A stretch of DNA of 64,000 nt from Desulfovibrio sp. (GCA_022839785.1 JALHJW010000006.1:1-64000); one strand, 5' to 3'; positions 1 to 8,750 are shown, counted from the stretch's first letter. The notes: generated from the letters alone by a model not told the origin. A program made the numbers and translations.

Positions 1-1
1 C

Positions 2-100
2 GAGTTCGTGCGTCAGCAGATCCTGTCCCAGTCCGCCGTCGCCATGCTCTCCCAGGCCAACAGCCTGCCGAGGATGGCCATGCAGCTCCTGGGCGGCTAA
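2..100 (+). CDS. fliC: Flagellin, C-terminal end (partial)
   Basis: The window opens inside this gene and shows only its last 32 residues and a TAA stop. The end reads as a heptad-like amphipathic helix (motifs QQILSQSAVAMLSQAN and MAMQLLGG), which is how bacterial flagellins end: the C-terminal D0 helix that packs in the filament core. The fliD-fliS genes directly downstream support the call. Tandem hairpins follow the stop. Everything upstream of position 2 lies outside the window. Confidence 0.85.
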   Translation, partial: EFVRQQILSQSAVAMLSQANSLPRMAMQLLGG

Positions 101-134
101 AGACCGCGGCTGCGAACGCCGAACAGAAGAACAC

Positions 135-181
135 GGCCGGGCTCCGCACGCGGGGCCCGGCCCGCTCTCCCCACGGAGAGC
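135..181 (+). terminator. Tandem GC hairpins after flagellin
   Basis: Two hairpins sit back to back: GGCCGGGC (135-142) with GCCCGGCC (155-162), then GCTCTCC (164-170) with GGAGAGC (175-181). They lie between the flagellin stop and the fliD promoter, so they may end or stabilise the flagellin mRNA. There is no T-run after either stem, so this is not a textbook intrinsic terminator. Confidence 0.45.
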
Positions 182-185
182 AGGG

Positions 186-202
186 TTGGCATCCCTTTTG
201 CT
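186..202 (+). promoter_or_regulatory. Sigma-54 (RpoN) promoter of fliD-fliS
   Basis: The sequence TTGGCATCCCTTTTGCT matches the -24/-12 consensus TGGCAY-N5-TTGCW. The invariant GG (188-189) and GC (200-201) have exactly 10 bases between them. Transcription should start near 213, about 46 bases before the fliD ATG. A TCCGCAG/CTGCGGA dyad (209-230) overlaps the expected start site. Sigma-54 control of filament-cap genes is known in other polarly flagellated bacteria; the activator is not visible here. Confidence 0.85.
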
Positions 203-258
203 GAGACGTCCGCAGGACAAACTCTGCGGAAAAAACTGCCAACACGGTTCGGCGCATT

Positions 259-1971
259 ATGGTCAACGACGCTCTCTCCTCCGGCGGAATCCACTTCACG
301 GGCCTGGGCTCGAACACGGACTTCGACACCCTCATCGAGAAGCTCATCCAGGTCGAGTCCATCAAGAAACAGCGGCTCGAGCAGTGGCAGTCCACCTGGA
401 AGGCCAAGACCGAAGGCTTCCAGGAACTCAACACCAAGCTGTTGTCCCTCAAGACCACCCTGGAGGGCATGGACCGGGTCAACGAGTTCGTGGTCAAGAA
501 CGCCGGCTCGACCAACTCCAACGTCCTGAGCGCCACGGCCGGGGCCGAGGCCGAGGAGGGGACCTACGTCTTCTCCATAAACCAGCTGGCCCAGAGTCAG
601 GTCGTGACCTTCACCGGCACCGCGGAAGGCTCGCTCGACGACGTGGTCAACTCCACGGGCTCGGACAAGCTCTTCCGGTACACTTACAAGGGTGTCACGA
701 AGAGTGTGACCGTGCCCTCGGGCACGACCCTGCAGACCCTGGTCAACCTGATCAACGCCGACGGCAGCAACCCCGGCGTGCGGGCCAGCGCCGTCAAGAT
801 CAGCGAGGGCGTCTTCCGCCTGCAGCTCCGCGGCCTGGACACCGGCGCGGCGAACACGCTGTCCATCGCCTCGGGCACCACGCTCCCAGGCTACCTCGCC
901 TCCAACGCCAGCATCACCCAGACCGCCCAGGACGCCCAGTTCCGGCTCAACGGCTTCCCCAGCAGCGGCTGGATGAGCCGTTCCACCAACTCCATCAACG
1001 ACGTGATCAACGGCCTGACCCTGCAGCTCAAGGAAGCCTCGGCCGGCGTCAGCATCACCGTGGCCCGCGACACCGAGGCCATCAAGGAACAGGTCCGGAC
1101 CTTCGTGGACCAGGTCAACGAAGTCCGCAAATATCTGAAAGAATTGACTAAATTCGATTCGAATCAGAACAAGGGCAGCCTGCTCACCGGCAACTACGGC
1201 GTGGCCATGATCGGCTCGAACCTGCAGAACCTCACGGCCTCCAAGGGCGTCGGATTCGAGTACTACAACGCGGCCACCGGAACGGGCGACATGTTCTCCA
1301 GCCTGTCGCAGCTCGGCATCCTCACCGAGGCGGACGCCGGTTCGGTCAAGGCGGGGCTGCTGGTCATCGACGAGGACCGGCTGGACAAGGTCCTGAACGA
1401 GAACCTGGACCAGGTCGCCGACGTGTTCGCGGCCTATTTCAAGGGCTCGACTTCGGTCACCAATCCGCCGAACAACCCCGCGGCCTTCACCTTCTCCTCG
1501 TTCATCGACGGCACCACCAAAGGCGGCAGCTACAACGTCTCCTACACCGTGGCGGGCGGCACAGTGACCGGGGCCACCATCAACGGCCAACCCGCCAGCT
1601 ACGACTCCCAGACCGGCCAGATCACCTCCCTCGCCGGTGACTCCAGAGGTCTGGCCATCAAGGTCAACACCCTGACGGACGGCTCGTACCAGGGCAGCGT
1701 CTCCCTCAAGGTCGGCAAGACCACCGAACTGATCAACGAGATCAAGCGGCTCACCGACACCCGGGAAGGCACGCTGAACATCCTTGAGGACAACTACGAC
1801 GACATCATCGACAACATCCAGAAGAAGATCGAATTCGAGGAGCGCAGGCTGAGCAACAAGGAAAAGGAGCTGCGCAACCGCTTCGCCCGTCTGGAGGCCA
1901 CGCTCTCCAATTACAACGGCATCCAGACCTCGCTGCAGAACCAGATCAAGGGCCTCGACAGCTCCAAGTGA
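259..1971 (+). CDS. fliD: Flagellar hook-associated protein 2 (filament cap)
   Basis: FliD forms the cap at the filament tip and guides insertion of flagellin subunits outside the cell. The protein has 570 residues, within the family range. The N-terminal FliD_N region (about 10-110, with GSNTDFDTLIEKLIQVES) is followed by a variable middle and a FliD_C region (about 215-550) ending in a long coiled coil (KKIEFEERRLSNKEKELRNR). The ATG at 259 sits downstream of a sigma-54 promoter, but its ribosome site is weak. fliS follows after 15 bases, so the two are probably one transcript, as is usual for cap and flagellin chaperone. Confidence 0.95.
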   Translation: MVNDALSSGGIHFTGLGSNTDFDTLIEKLIQVESIKKQRLEQWQSTWKAKTEGFQELNTKLLSLKTTLEGMDRVNEFVVKNAGSTNSNVLSATAGAEAEEGTYVFSINQLAQSQVVTFTGTAEGSLDDVVNSTGSDKLFRYTYKGVTKSVTVPSGTTLQTLVNLINADGSNPGVRASAVKISEGVFRLQLRGLDTGAANTLSIASGTTLPGYLASNASITQTAQDAQFRLNGFPSSGWMSRSTNSINDVINGLTLQLKEASAGVSITVARDTEAIKEQVRTFVDQVNEVRKYLKELTKFDSNQNKGSLLTGNYGVAMIGSNLQNLTASKGVGFEYYNAATGTGDMFSSLSQLGILTEADAGSVKAGLLVIDEDRLDKVLNENLDQVADVFAAYFKGSTSVTNPPNNPAAFTFSSFIDGTTKGGSYNVSYTVAGGTVTGATINGQPASYDSQTGQITSLAGDSRGLAIKVNTLTDGSYQGSVSLKVGKTTELINEIKRLTDTREGTLNILEDNYDDIIDNIQKKIEFEERRLSNKEKELRNRFARLEATLSNYNGIQTSLQNQIKGLDSSK

Positions 1972-1986
1972 TGACAGGACCGCCAG

Positions 1987-2712
1987 ATGCAGAACGCGAC
2001 CAAGGCATACCTCTCCACCCAGGTGACCACCACCTCCCAGGCCGACCTGCTGATCCTGCTCTACGACGGGGCCATCAAATATCTGGCCCAGGCCAAGGAG
2101 GCCATCGGACGCAAGGACATCAAGGCCAAGGGCCAACTTCTGGGCCGCGCCTCGGACGTGATCAACGAGCTGCAGTCGAGCCTGAACAAGGAAAAGGGCG
2201 GCGAAATCGCGGAAAACCTCTCGCGCCTCTATTTCTACTGCAATTCCAGGCTGCTCATGGCCAACCTCAAGCTGGACTGCGAAGCCATCGACCAGGTCGT
2301 GAACATCCTCAAGGGGCTGCGCTCGGCCTACGCCGAGATCCGCGATCTAACGCCCTCGCCGCAGGCTCCGGTGCAGGCGGCCGCGCCCCAGACCGCCCGG
2401 CCCGTGAACCTCGGCATGGCCGCCGCGGCCACGGCCGCGGCCGTACGCGCCAGGCAGGCCGGGGCCTACCAGGCCAACGCCGCGCCGCAGCCCGCCCCCG
2501 TCGCTCCGTCCGCGGCCGCTCCGGCCCAGGCGGCCGCGACGCCGGAAGCGTCGCGGGCTCCCGGCCCGGATGCGGCCCCGGACACGCCCCAGGCAGCGGC
2601 CCCGGCGGAGCAGCCCGCCTCCGCCGAAGCTCCGGCCCAGTCCGACCAGCGCACGCTCAGCCTGCACCTGAAACGGGCCACCGCGGCCTACGGCTCGACC
2701 TCGGCCCGCTGA
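1987..2712 (+). CDS. fliS: Flagellar export chaperone FliS with long Ala/Pro tail
   Basis: FliS binds the flagellin C-terminus in the cytoplasm and keeps it from polymerising before export. Residues 1 to about 120 look like an ordinary FliS (YLSTQVTTTSQADLLILLYD near the start, then helices to GLRSAYAEIRDL). Family members normally stop near 125-140 residues. This one continues to 241 with a tail of Ala, Pro and Gln (many AAPA and PAQ units) and a short basic end (SLHLKRATAAYGSTSAR). The tail looks disordered and its role is unknown. The reading frame is open throughout with GC-rich third positions like the neighbours. Confidence 0.9.
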   Translation: MQNATKAYLSTQVTTTSQADLLILLYDGAIKYLAQAKEAIGRKDIKAKGQLLGRASDVINELQSSLNKEKGGEIAENLSRLYFYCNSRLLMANLKLDCEAIDQVVNILKGLRSAYAEIRDLTPSPQAPVQAAAPQTARPVNLGMAAAATAAAVRARQAGAYQANAAPQPAPVAPSAAAPAQAAATPEASRAPGPDAAPDTPQAAAPAEQPASAEAPAQSDQRTLSLHLKRATAAYGSTSAR

Positions 2713-2774
2713 GGCCCGCCCTGGAGCCCCTCGGCGCAGCGCGGCGCGTCTTGCAGCCCGCCCCGTAGCGGGCT

Positions 2775-4028
2775 ATGACGTGCGGCATGACGACCGCCGC
2801 CACGGCAGCCCCGGCCTTCGGTCCGGACGCGGCCCGGCCCGACATCCTTACTCCCTTCAGCCACGAAACCCTGCGCTACCGCCTGGGGCCGCCCCGCACG
2901 CCGCCTCCACCGCCTTCTTCGCAGGACGCGGCGGCCATGGCCGGACGCATCCTGCGCGCCTGGGAACGGGAGCAACCTCCCGCAGTCCTGCTCTTCGGGC
3001 TGGCCTCGGGCGCGGTGGCCTCGGCCCTGGCGGCGGCCCTGCCCGCACGCGTCGGCCTGCTGGTGAGCGAGTCCGACCCGGAACTGACGCGCAGCCTCAT
3101 GGACGCGGACGCCATCCCCTGGTGGCGCGAGGGCGAAGGCCGCGCCGTGCTCACGGACACCTCGCCCTGGGCCCACAAACTGCTCTGGCTGGCCTGCGGA
3201 CTCAGCCCGGGCAGAACGCTGGCCATGATCAACCCCGAACTCGCGACCGAGGCGCGCGGCCCCGCCCAGCGCCTGCGCGAGGCCTTCGGGCTCGGCGAGA
3301 CCGTCCACATCCTGCCTGGGACGCTCCCGCCGCCGCGCCTTTCCCTGGGGGCCATCCTGAGCCCGGACGAGCCGGACCTGCCCCGCTTCCTGCGCCAGAT
3401 ACCGGCCTTCGTGGACGAGATCGTCTGCGTCTGGGACGGCCGCCTTCCGGAACGCCTCCCCCCGGACCCCCGGCGCAGGGACATTGTCCGTCCCCTGGCT
3501 GCGGACTTCGCGGCCCAGCGCAACGCCATGCTGGACGCCTGCGGCGGCGACTGGGTGCTGTACCTGGACGCCGACGAGTTGCTGCCCCGCGAGGTCTGGG
3601 ACATACTGCCCGGTCTGCTCGCGGCAGAGGCCGCCGCGGACCTCGCCGCGTTCGCCTTCGCGCGCCTCACCCTCTATCCGGACGAGGACCATGCCAAGTG
3701 CGGCTACGGCCTGTGGCCCGACCTGCAGGCGCGGCTCTTCCGCAAGACTCCCGGTCTGCGCTTCGAGCGGCCCGTGCACGAGCGCCTGACCGGTCTCGAC
3801 GGCCCGGCGGCCGTGCTCCTCGACGCCTCGATCCTGCACGAGAGCGCCCTGCGCAAGTCGCCCGCCCAGCTCGCCCGCAAGCTTGAGGGCTTCGACCTCG
3901 CCTCGGGCGGCGGGGTGCGGCACGTGCAGAGCCGCGACTACCCCCGGCTTCCCCTGCGCCTCCTGCCGGGAACCGAGCCGCCCGCCGTCCCCTTCCGGGC
4001 GCTTGTGCTTCCAGACGGCCGCGTGTAA
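2775..4028 (+). CDS. Family 2 glycosyltransferase, flagellar locus
   Basis: The protein has 417 residues. The C-terminal half carries a GT-A type glycosyltransferase core: AAQRNAMLDACGGDWVLYLD and then DADE near residue 265, a metal-binding DxD-like motif typical of GT2 enzymes that work on short glycans or core oligosaccharide. The first 180 residues resemble no family I recognise. Its place just after fliS suggests modification of flagellin or another surface structure, but that is inference. The start is uncertain: a perfect AGCCCGC/GCGGGCT hairpin (2755-2774) abuts the ATG at 2775, and an in-frame ATG lies at 2787; neither has a clear ribosome site. Confidence 0.75.
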   Translation: MTCGMTTAATAAPAFGPDAARPDILTPFSHETLRYRLGPPRTPPPPPSSQDAAAMAGRILRAWEREQPPAVLLFGLASGAVASALAAALPARVGLLVSESDPELTRSLMDADAIPWWREGEGRAVLTDTSPWAHKLLWLACGLSPGRTLAMINPELATEARGPAQRLREAFGLGETVHILPGTLPPPRLSLGAILSPDEPDLPRFLRQIPAFVDEIVCVWDGRLPERLPPDPRRRDIVRPLAADFAAQRNAMLDACGGDWVLYLDADELLPREVWDILPGLLAAEAAADLAAFAFARLTLYPDEDHAKCGYGLWPDLQARLFRKTPGLRFERPVHERLTGLDGPAAVLLDASILHESALRKSPAQLARKLEGFDLASGGGVRHVQSRDYPRLPLRLLPGTEPPAVPFRALVLPDGRV

Positions 4029-4061
4029 ACGCTTGCGCGTGCAGCGGCAGGGAGACACGAC

Positions 4062-4874
4062 ATGACCATCCACCTCGGCGCGTTCCAGACCCCGGTCTTC
4101 GCCTCCTGGGACGACCTCGCCCCCTTTCTGGACGCCGCGGCGGCCTGCCCCGAGCCCACGCTCTGGGCGCTGCCCGAGCTGTTCTACGGCGGCTTCGACT
4201 TCGCCAACCGGCTGCGCTGGGCCGAGGATTCGGCCCGGCTCCTCGAACGGCTGCAGGACTTCTGCCGCACCACGCCGCACTGCCTGGCGGGCAGCCTCAT
4301 GGAGCTGCGCGACGCGAGGCTCTACAACTCCCTGTTCGTGATCTCGGGCGAGCATCCGCGGCCGCAGCGCCTGTACAGCAAAATCCACCTCTTCCCCGGC
4401 GCGGACGAGAGCCGCTACTTCTCGCCCGGCGAGCCGTGCCCCCGCACTATCTCCTGGCGGGGCCTGCGCATCGGGGGGGCGATCTGCTTCGACCTGCGCT
4501 TCCCCGAACTCTTCCGTCCCCAGGCCCGGCAGGACGCTGACGTCTTCGCCGTCTGCGGACAGTGGTCGCAGGCCCGGCTGCCGCACTGGCGGCGGCTGCT
4601 CACGGCCCGCGCCATCGAGACCCAGGCCTACCTGCTGGCGGCCAACGCCGTGGGCGACTCGCCCTTCGGCCACCTGCCCGGCTACTCCTGCCTCGTCTCG
4701 CCCTGGGGCAAGCTCGTCTTCTCCTGCCACCGGGGACCGGGCACGCGCCGCGCGCCCTTCGACGCCGCGCTCCTGCAGCGCGCCCGCAGGCTCTACAACA
4801 CGCGCGACACCGGCCATTTCCTGGTCGCGGGCAGGACGCCCTGCCCGGCGGACGGGACAGGGGAGCCTGTCTGA
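4062..4874 (+). CDS. Carbon-nitrogen hydrolase (nitrilase superfamily)
   Basis: A 270-residue cytoplasmic amidohydrolase. The three catalytic residues of the nitrilase fold are visible: Glu39 (LPELFYGGFDF), Lys107 (LYSKIHLFP) and Cys142 (GGAICFDLRFPEL). Length and motifs fit the omega-amidase (YafV-like) and carbamoyl-hydrolase branches; the substrate cannot be read from sequence. The ATG has a GGGAG ribosome site. It starts 33 bases after the glycosyltransferase and may share its transcript. Confidence 0.88.
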   Translation: MTIHLGAFQTPVFASWDDLAPFLDAAAACPEPTLWALPELFYGGFDFANRLRWAEDSARLLERLQDFCRTTPHCLAGSLMELRDARLYNSLFVISGEHPRPQRLYSKIHLFPGADESRYFSPGEPCPRTISWRGLRIGGAICFDLRFPELFRPQARQDADVFAVCGQWSQARLPHWRRLLTARAIETQAYLLAANAVGDSPFGHLPGYSCLVSPWGKLVFSCHRGPGTRRAPFDAALLQRARRLYNTRDTGHFLVAGRTPCPADGTGEPV

Positions 4875-4951
4875 CGCATATTCTTGATTTGCACACGCCG
4901 AGAGGATAGGTTCGCACTTTGCGCCCGTCCCTTCCCCCAACGGATGCCAGC

Positions 4952-6391
4952 ATGGATATCACCTGCCCGAAATGCCGCTTCACCCGGTCCGTGCCGGATG
5001 ACAAGATACCGGAGCAGGCCGTGCGAGCGACCTGCCCCAAATGCCAGCACAAGTTCCAGTTCCGCGAATTGGACGAGGAGTTCCTCCTTGAGGGCGACGA
5101 GGAGCAGGCCGCTCCGCCCCTCCCCGAGGTGAGGCCCCAGCCCGCGCCGCGCACCCCTCCCGCCGCCCCGCAGCGTTCCGCCAGACCGGCCCGGAGCGCC
5201 CCAGCCGATGCGGCGGACGCCTCCGGGGAGCCCGCATCCCTGCTTCGCGGAACCCCGCTGCGCAGAGCGCCCGAGGAGCCGGGCCGCAGGCCGCTGATTC
5301 CCTGGGACGACGAGCCCGAGGAGCTGGGCGAGGAGGAGTTGGACGACGCCTCCAGCCTGCTGCGGCCCCCGCCGCGCTCCAGGGGACACGAGCCGCAGAA
5401 GGAGCCCGCCGATCCCCTCTCCCGGCTGATGCGCTCCACCATCCCGCCGGGCATGGCCCCGGACGAGGATGAGGAGGACGCCATCCCCTCCTCGCTGCTG
5501 GCCGGCCGCCGCCCGGCGGCGCGGCCCGAGCCCGCCGACCCCCGCCGCGCCGCGCCGCTGCTGCGCACGGACACGGAGCACGACGATCCGGTACGCGCGG
5601 AATACGTCAAACCGGTCTTCCAGCCTCTGCTGCAGGAACCTGCGGAGACCGCCCGCGAAAGCGAGGCCGACGACATCTGGCGCAAGCTGGAGCGCCTCGA
5701 CGACGCGGAGGGCGGGCAGCGGCCGACCGCGGGGCAATGGACGCCCGCCGCCGAGGAGGAGGCCGAGGAAGCGGTCGACGCCCCCTGGGAGCGCCTGGAC
5801 CGGTACGGCTTTTTCGGAGGCCTGTGGCGCACCACCACACGGGCCATGTTCCACCCCGGCCTGTTCTTCGAGGCCCTGCCCGCGGACAAGGGCATGGGAC
5901 GGCCGCTGGCCTACTACGTCATCCTTTCCCTGCTGGGCCATCTGCTCATGCTGCCCTGGGCCCTGACCACGGCCGAGATCGCGCTCTCCTGGATAGCCTC
6001 GCCCACGGCCATGGAGTGGCTGCGCTCCCTGCTCTCGCCGCGCAACCAGGTCATCCATACGGCCGTCATGCCCATCGTCGGCACCCTGCTGCTCTTCTTC
6101 TACGCCTCCATCCTGCACGTCAGTCTGTTCGTCTTCCAGGGCGGCAGGCGCGGTTTCGAGGCCACCTTCCGGGTAATGGCCTACAGCGCCGCGCCCATGA
6201 CCCTCTACCTGATCCCTTTCCTCGGACCGGTCATCGCCCAGATCTGGTCGCTGTTCGTGCTCATCATCGGCCTTAGGCGCATCCACCGCACCTCCTACCT
6301 GCAGATCCTGCTGGCCCTGCTCCTGCCCGTCGCAGCCCTGGTCATCCTGGTCTTCGCCGTGGTCTACGCCCTGTCCGGAGGCACGGCATAG
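4952..6391 (+). CDS. Zinc-ribbon, Yip1-type membrane protein
   Basis: The protein has 479 residues in three parts. An N-terminal zinc ribbon (CPKC near residue 4 and again near 28) matches the MJ0042/zinc_ribbon_5 type. A long acidic, Pro/Arg-rich linker spans about 45-270. The C-terminal third resembles the Yip1 family, with about five hydrophobic segments (for example VILSLLGHLLMLPWAL and LLPVAALVILVFAVVYAL). It is probably an inner-membrane protein with a cytoplasmic zinc-binding head; the function is unknown. I start at the ATG just before the ribbon (DITCPKC); an upstream TTG at 4919 would only add 11 unlikely residues. Confidence 0.75.
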   Translation: MDITCPKCRFTRSVPDDKIPEQAVRATCPKCQHKFQFRELDEEFLLEGDEEQAAPPLPEVRPQPAPRTPPAAPQRSARPARSAPADAADASGEPASLLRGTPLRRAPEEPGRRPLIPWDDEPEELGEEELDDASSLLRPPPRSRGHEPQKEPADPLSRLMRSTIPPGMAPDEDEEDAIPSSLLAGRRPAARPEPADPRRAAPLLRTDTEHDDPVRAEYVKPVFQPLLQEPAETARESEADDIWRKLERLDDAEGGQRPTAGQWTPAAEEEAEEAVDAPWERLDRYGFFGGLWRTTTRAMFHPGLFFEALPADKGMGRPLAYYVILSLLGHLLMLPWALTTAEIALSWIASPTAMEWLRSLLSPRNQVIHTAVMPIVGTLLLFFYASILHVSLFVFQGGRRGFEATFRVMAYSAAPMTLYLIPFLGPVIAQIWSLFVLIIGLRRIHRTSYLQILLALLLPVAALVILVFAVVYALSGGTA

Positions 6392-6434
6392 TTGTTGCTT
6401 CAGAGGGGCAAACACCGGCGACACGGAGACGGTT

Positions 6435-6761
6435 ATGCGCATCCTCGACTGGCTCACGGGACTGTGGAACCGCGGCTGCCCCCCCGGGGCGGACGCCCGT
6501 TCCATCGGCCTCATGGCCCGCGAGGTGCGTGAGCTGGCCCGGGCGGCGCTGCTGCTCGGGGCCTGCGACGGCGATTTCGCCGCGCGCCTGCTGCGCATAC
6601 AGGCCGAAATGGAAGAGTTGGAGGAGCTGGCCGCCAGGCCGCGCTTCCGGCGTCTGCCCCTGGCCCAGCGCCTGGGCCTGCGGGAAAGCCTGACGCAATC
6701 GCGCAAACGGCTGATGCAGACCATGCAGGCCGCGCCCGCAGCCACCCAGCGGCTGCAGTAG
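6435..6761 (+). CDS. Small helical protein of unknown function
   Basis: A 108-residue protein I do not recognise. It has a short hydrophobic start (MRILDWLTGLW) and is otherwise predicted helical with acidic and basic stretches (QAEMEELEELAARPRFRRL). The ATG has a good GGAG ribosome site. It lies between the Yip1-type protein and the OmpA-type lipoprotein, on the same strand and with short gaps, so the three may be co-transcribed. There is no signal peptide, so it is probably cytoplasmic. Confidence 0.6.
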   Translation: MRILDWLTGLWNRGCPPGADARSIGLMAREVRELARAALLLGACDGDFAARLLRIQAEMEELEELAARPRFRRLPLAQRLGLRESLTQSRKRLMQTMQAAPAATQRLQ

Positions 6762-6799
6762 CCGCCGTCCGTCCGTCGCCGCACCTTCGGGAGTGCGTC

Positions 6800-7948
6800 A
6801 TGAATTTGACCCGCCTTTGCGGCCTCGCCTTGTGCGCCTTGCTCCTCGCGGCCTGCGCCGAGGTGCAGCCGCGCCTGACCGAATCCTCCAAGGTCGTGAT
6901 CGACCAGAGGGTCGCGACCTCGCCCCTGCACATCTACGTGAAGCCCCGCAACGCGCCCATGCGCGGCCTGACAGCGGTCTACATCCCCTTCAGGGTGACC
7001 CAGAATCTGGAGCAGCCGCGGCTCATCGGCGACCAGGTCATGGGGGCGTTCCGGCAGGTCTGGATGGAGAACGAGCTGTTCGCCACCCAGGTCACGCTGG
7101 GCGACGCCTTCTACCACAGCCAGGCCGACGCCTGCCGCCTGGGCAGGGAAAAGGGCGCGGATCTGGTGATCACGGGAGAGATCAGCCACTACCTGGACGG
7201 CGGCAGCAATTCCGACTCCTCAGTCTCGCTGCGCATCGACATCATGGATACGGCCTCGGGCGAGATGCTCTGGTCCATGGCCCAGGCCGGGCGCATGGAG
7301 CGGGTCCTGACCGAGGACTACATCTGGTTCCGCCGCACCTACCGCATGCCGGAATCGGCCGTGGCCGCCATCGTGCGCCGCATCGCCGAGAACATGGCCC
7401 TGCCCGTGCGCGAGTGGTCCGACCGCTACGGCTTCGCCACCACCTCGGACCAGATCACCCAGGGCCTGCTCGGCCGGAGCGCCGCGGGAGGCGTGACCGA
7501 AAGCGCGCGCACCGTGCCTGAAAGCCGCGCCGCCGGCTCCTTTTCCGCCATGGAGTTCGGCCCGGACGGCAAGGAGCGGGTGGTCACGGAGACCGATCCG
7601 CGCAAGGGCGTGAACATCAAGGTCGAGTTCGACTTCGACAAATGGGACATCAGGTCCGACGCCGCGGCCATCCTGGACGAACTGGGCAGGTCCCTGACCT
7701 CGCCCGAACTCAAGGGCAGGCGCTTCACCCTGCGTGGCCACACGGACAACGTAGGCACGGACGAGTACAACATGCGGCTCTCGCTCCGCCGCGCGAACGC
7801 GGTCAAGGACTACCTCGCCAAGAGGTTCGGCATCGACCCCAAGACCCTCACGCCAAAGGGTTTCGGCGAGTCCATGCCGGTCGCGTCCAACGACACGCCG
7901 GAAGGCCGCCAGCTCAACCGCCGGGTCGAGGTGGTGCGCGAGAACTGA
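6800..7948 (+). CDS. OmpA-family outer-membrane lipoprotein
   Basis: The protein has 382 residues. A lipoprotein signal (LALCALLLAAC, lipid-linked Cys near residue 19) places it in the outer membrane. The central part (about 30-220) has no family I can name. The C-terminal 120 residues are an OmpA-like peptidoglycan-binding domain, with VEFDFDKWDIRSDAAAILDE, the TLRGHTDNVGTDEYN motif and GFGESMPVASNDTPEGRQLN before RRVEV. It probably anchors the outer membrane to the cell wall, like Pal-type proteins. The ATG has a GGGAG ribosome site. Confidence 0.9.
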   Translation: MNLTRLCGLALCALLLAACAEVQPRLTESSKVVIDQRVATSPLHIYVKPRNAPMRGLTAVYIPFRVTQNLEQPRLIGDQVMGAFRQVWMENELFATQVTLGDAFYHSQADACRLGREKGADLVITGEISHYLDGGSNSDSSVSLRIDIMDTASGEMLWSMAQAGRMERVLTEDYIWFRRTYRMPESAVAAIVRRIAENMALPVREWSDRYGFATTSDQITQGLLGRSAAGGVTESARTVPESRAAGSFSAMEFGPDGKERVVTETDPRKGVNIKVEFDFDKWDIRSDAAAILDELGRSLTSPELKGRRFTLRGHTDNVGTDEYNMRLSLRRANAVKDYLAKRFGIDPKTLTPKGFGESMPVASNDTPEGRQLNRRVEVVREN

Positions 7949-7996
7949 TTGCCTGGACCGGTTTTGCGCGTATCATGGCCGCCATGAGGAGCGTTC

Positions 7997-8734
7997 ATGA
8001 ACAGCCGTGACGCGGCTTCTGCGCCGGAACCGTCCACTCTCCTGCCCCTGCTGCTGGTGGAGGACGACAGATTGAGCGCGGCCCAGGCGCAACGGCTCAT
8101 GGAGCGCGCCGGGCGTTCCGTGCGTCTGGCCGAGGACGGGGCCGAGGCGCTCCGCCTCCTGGCGGCCGAGCGCTTCGCCGCGGCCTTCCTCGACGTGGAG
8201 CTGCCGGACACCGACGGCCTGCGCCTGGCCCGGGCCTTCCGTGCGGCTCCGCCCGGCGCCACGCCCTCCGACATCCCCCTCTTCGCCCTCACCGGCCACG
8301 ATCCGCAAACGCTTGCGGACGCGGCCGCCGCCGCGGGCCTCGTGCGCGTCCTGGGCAAACCCCTGAGCGCCGAGGACCTGGCCGAGGCCCTGGCGCTGCT
8401 GCCGGATCAGACCGCGCCCCGGCTCCCCTTCTTCGACGAGGCGGACGCGGAGATGGCCCGGGCCTTCGCCGCCATCTTCCGCGAGGAAACCCCGCGCCGC
8501 CTCGCGGAACTGCACGACGCGGCCCGCAGGCGCGACGCCGCGACCATGGCCCGGCTGGCCCATTCGCTCAAGAGCACCACGGCCATGGTCTCCGCCCCGT
8601 CCGCGACCGAGGCCGCACTCCGTCTTGAACGGGCAGCCGGAGCGGGACGCCTGGACGACTGCCCGGAATTGCTCGCGGAACTGGAAAATCAACTGAACAT
8701 CGTTCAAGAACGGCTGACTGCATTGACTGATTAA
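7997..8734 (+). CDS. Response regulator with C-terminal Hpt domain
   Basis: A 245-residue two-component protein. Residues 17-135 form a receiver domain with acidic pocket VEDD, phosphoacceptor Asp66 (AAFLDVELPDTDG), the LTG switch residue and Lys121. Residues 140-245 form a histidine phosphotransfer domain with His189 (MARLAHSLKS). It has no DNA-binding output, so it should relay phosphate rather than control genes directly. No histidine kinase lies nearby. The ribosome site is GAGGAG. A separate promoter for the next regulator overlaps the end of this gene. Confidence 0.9.
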   Translation: MNSRDAASAPEPSTLLPLLLVEDDRLSAAQAQRLMERAGRSVRLAEDGAEALRLLAAERFAAAFLDVELPDTDGLRLARAFRAAPPGATPSDIPLFALTGHDPQTLADAAAAAGLVRVLGKPLSAEDLAEALALLPDQTAPRLPFFDEADAEMARAFAAIFREETPRRLAELHDAARRRDAATMARLAHSLKSTTAMVSAPSATEAALRLERAAGAGRLDDCPELLAELENQLNIVQERLTALTD

Positions 8735-8750
8735 AAAGACTCCCTACAAT
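8723..8750 (+). promoter_or_regulatory. Sigma-70 promoter for the single-domain response regulator
   Basis: TTGACT (723-728 of this kilobase) and TACAAT (745-750) are separated by 16 bases. Both hexamers differ from consensus at one position. The -35 overlaps the stop codon of the preceding gene. A CCGGCC/GGCCGG hairpin (8757-8777) would form at the 5 prime end of the transcript. Confidence 0.7.

Noticed and set aside
97..2136. 679-residue open frame on the minus strand opposite fliD-fliS
   Set aside because: Antisense shadow caused by high GC; its sequence is Val/Gly/Leu-rich without motifs. Many similar long minus- or plus-strand shadows exist across the window (for example 2688-4940, 14766-17078, 21918-24719, 27527-30466).
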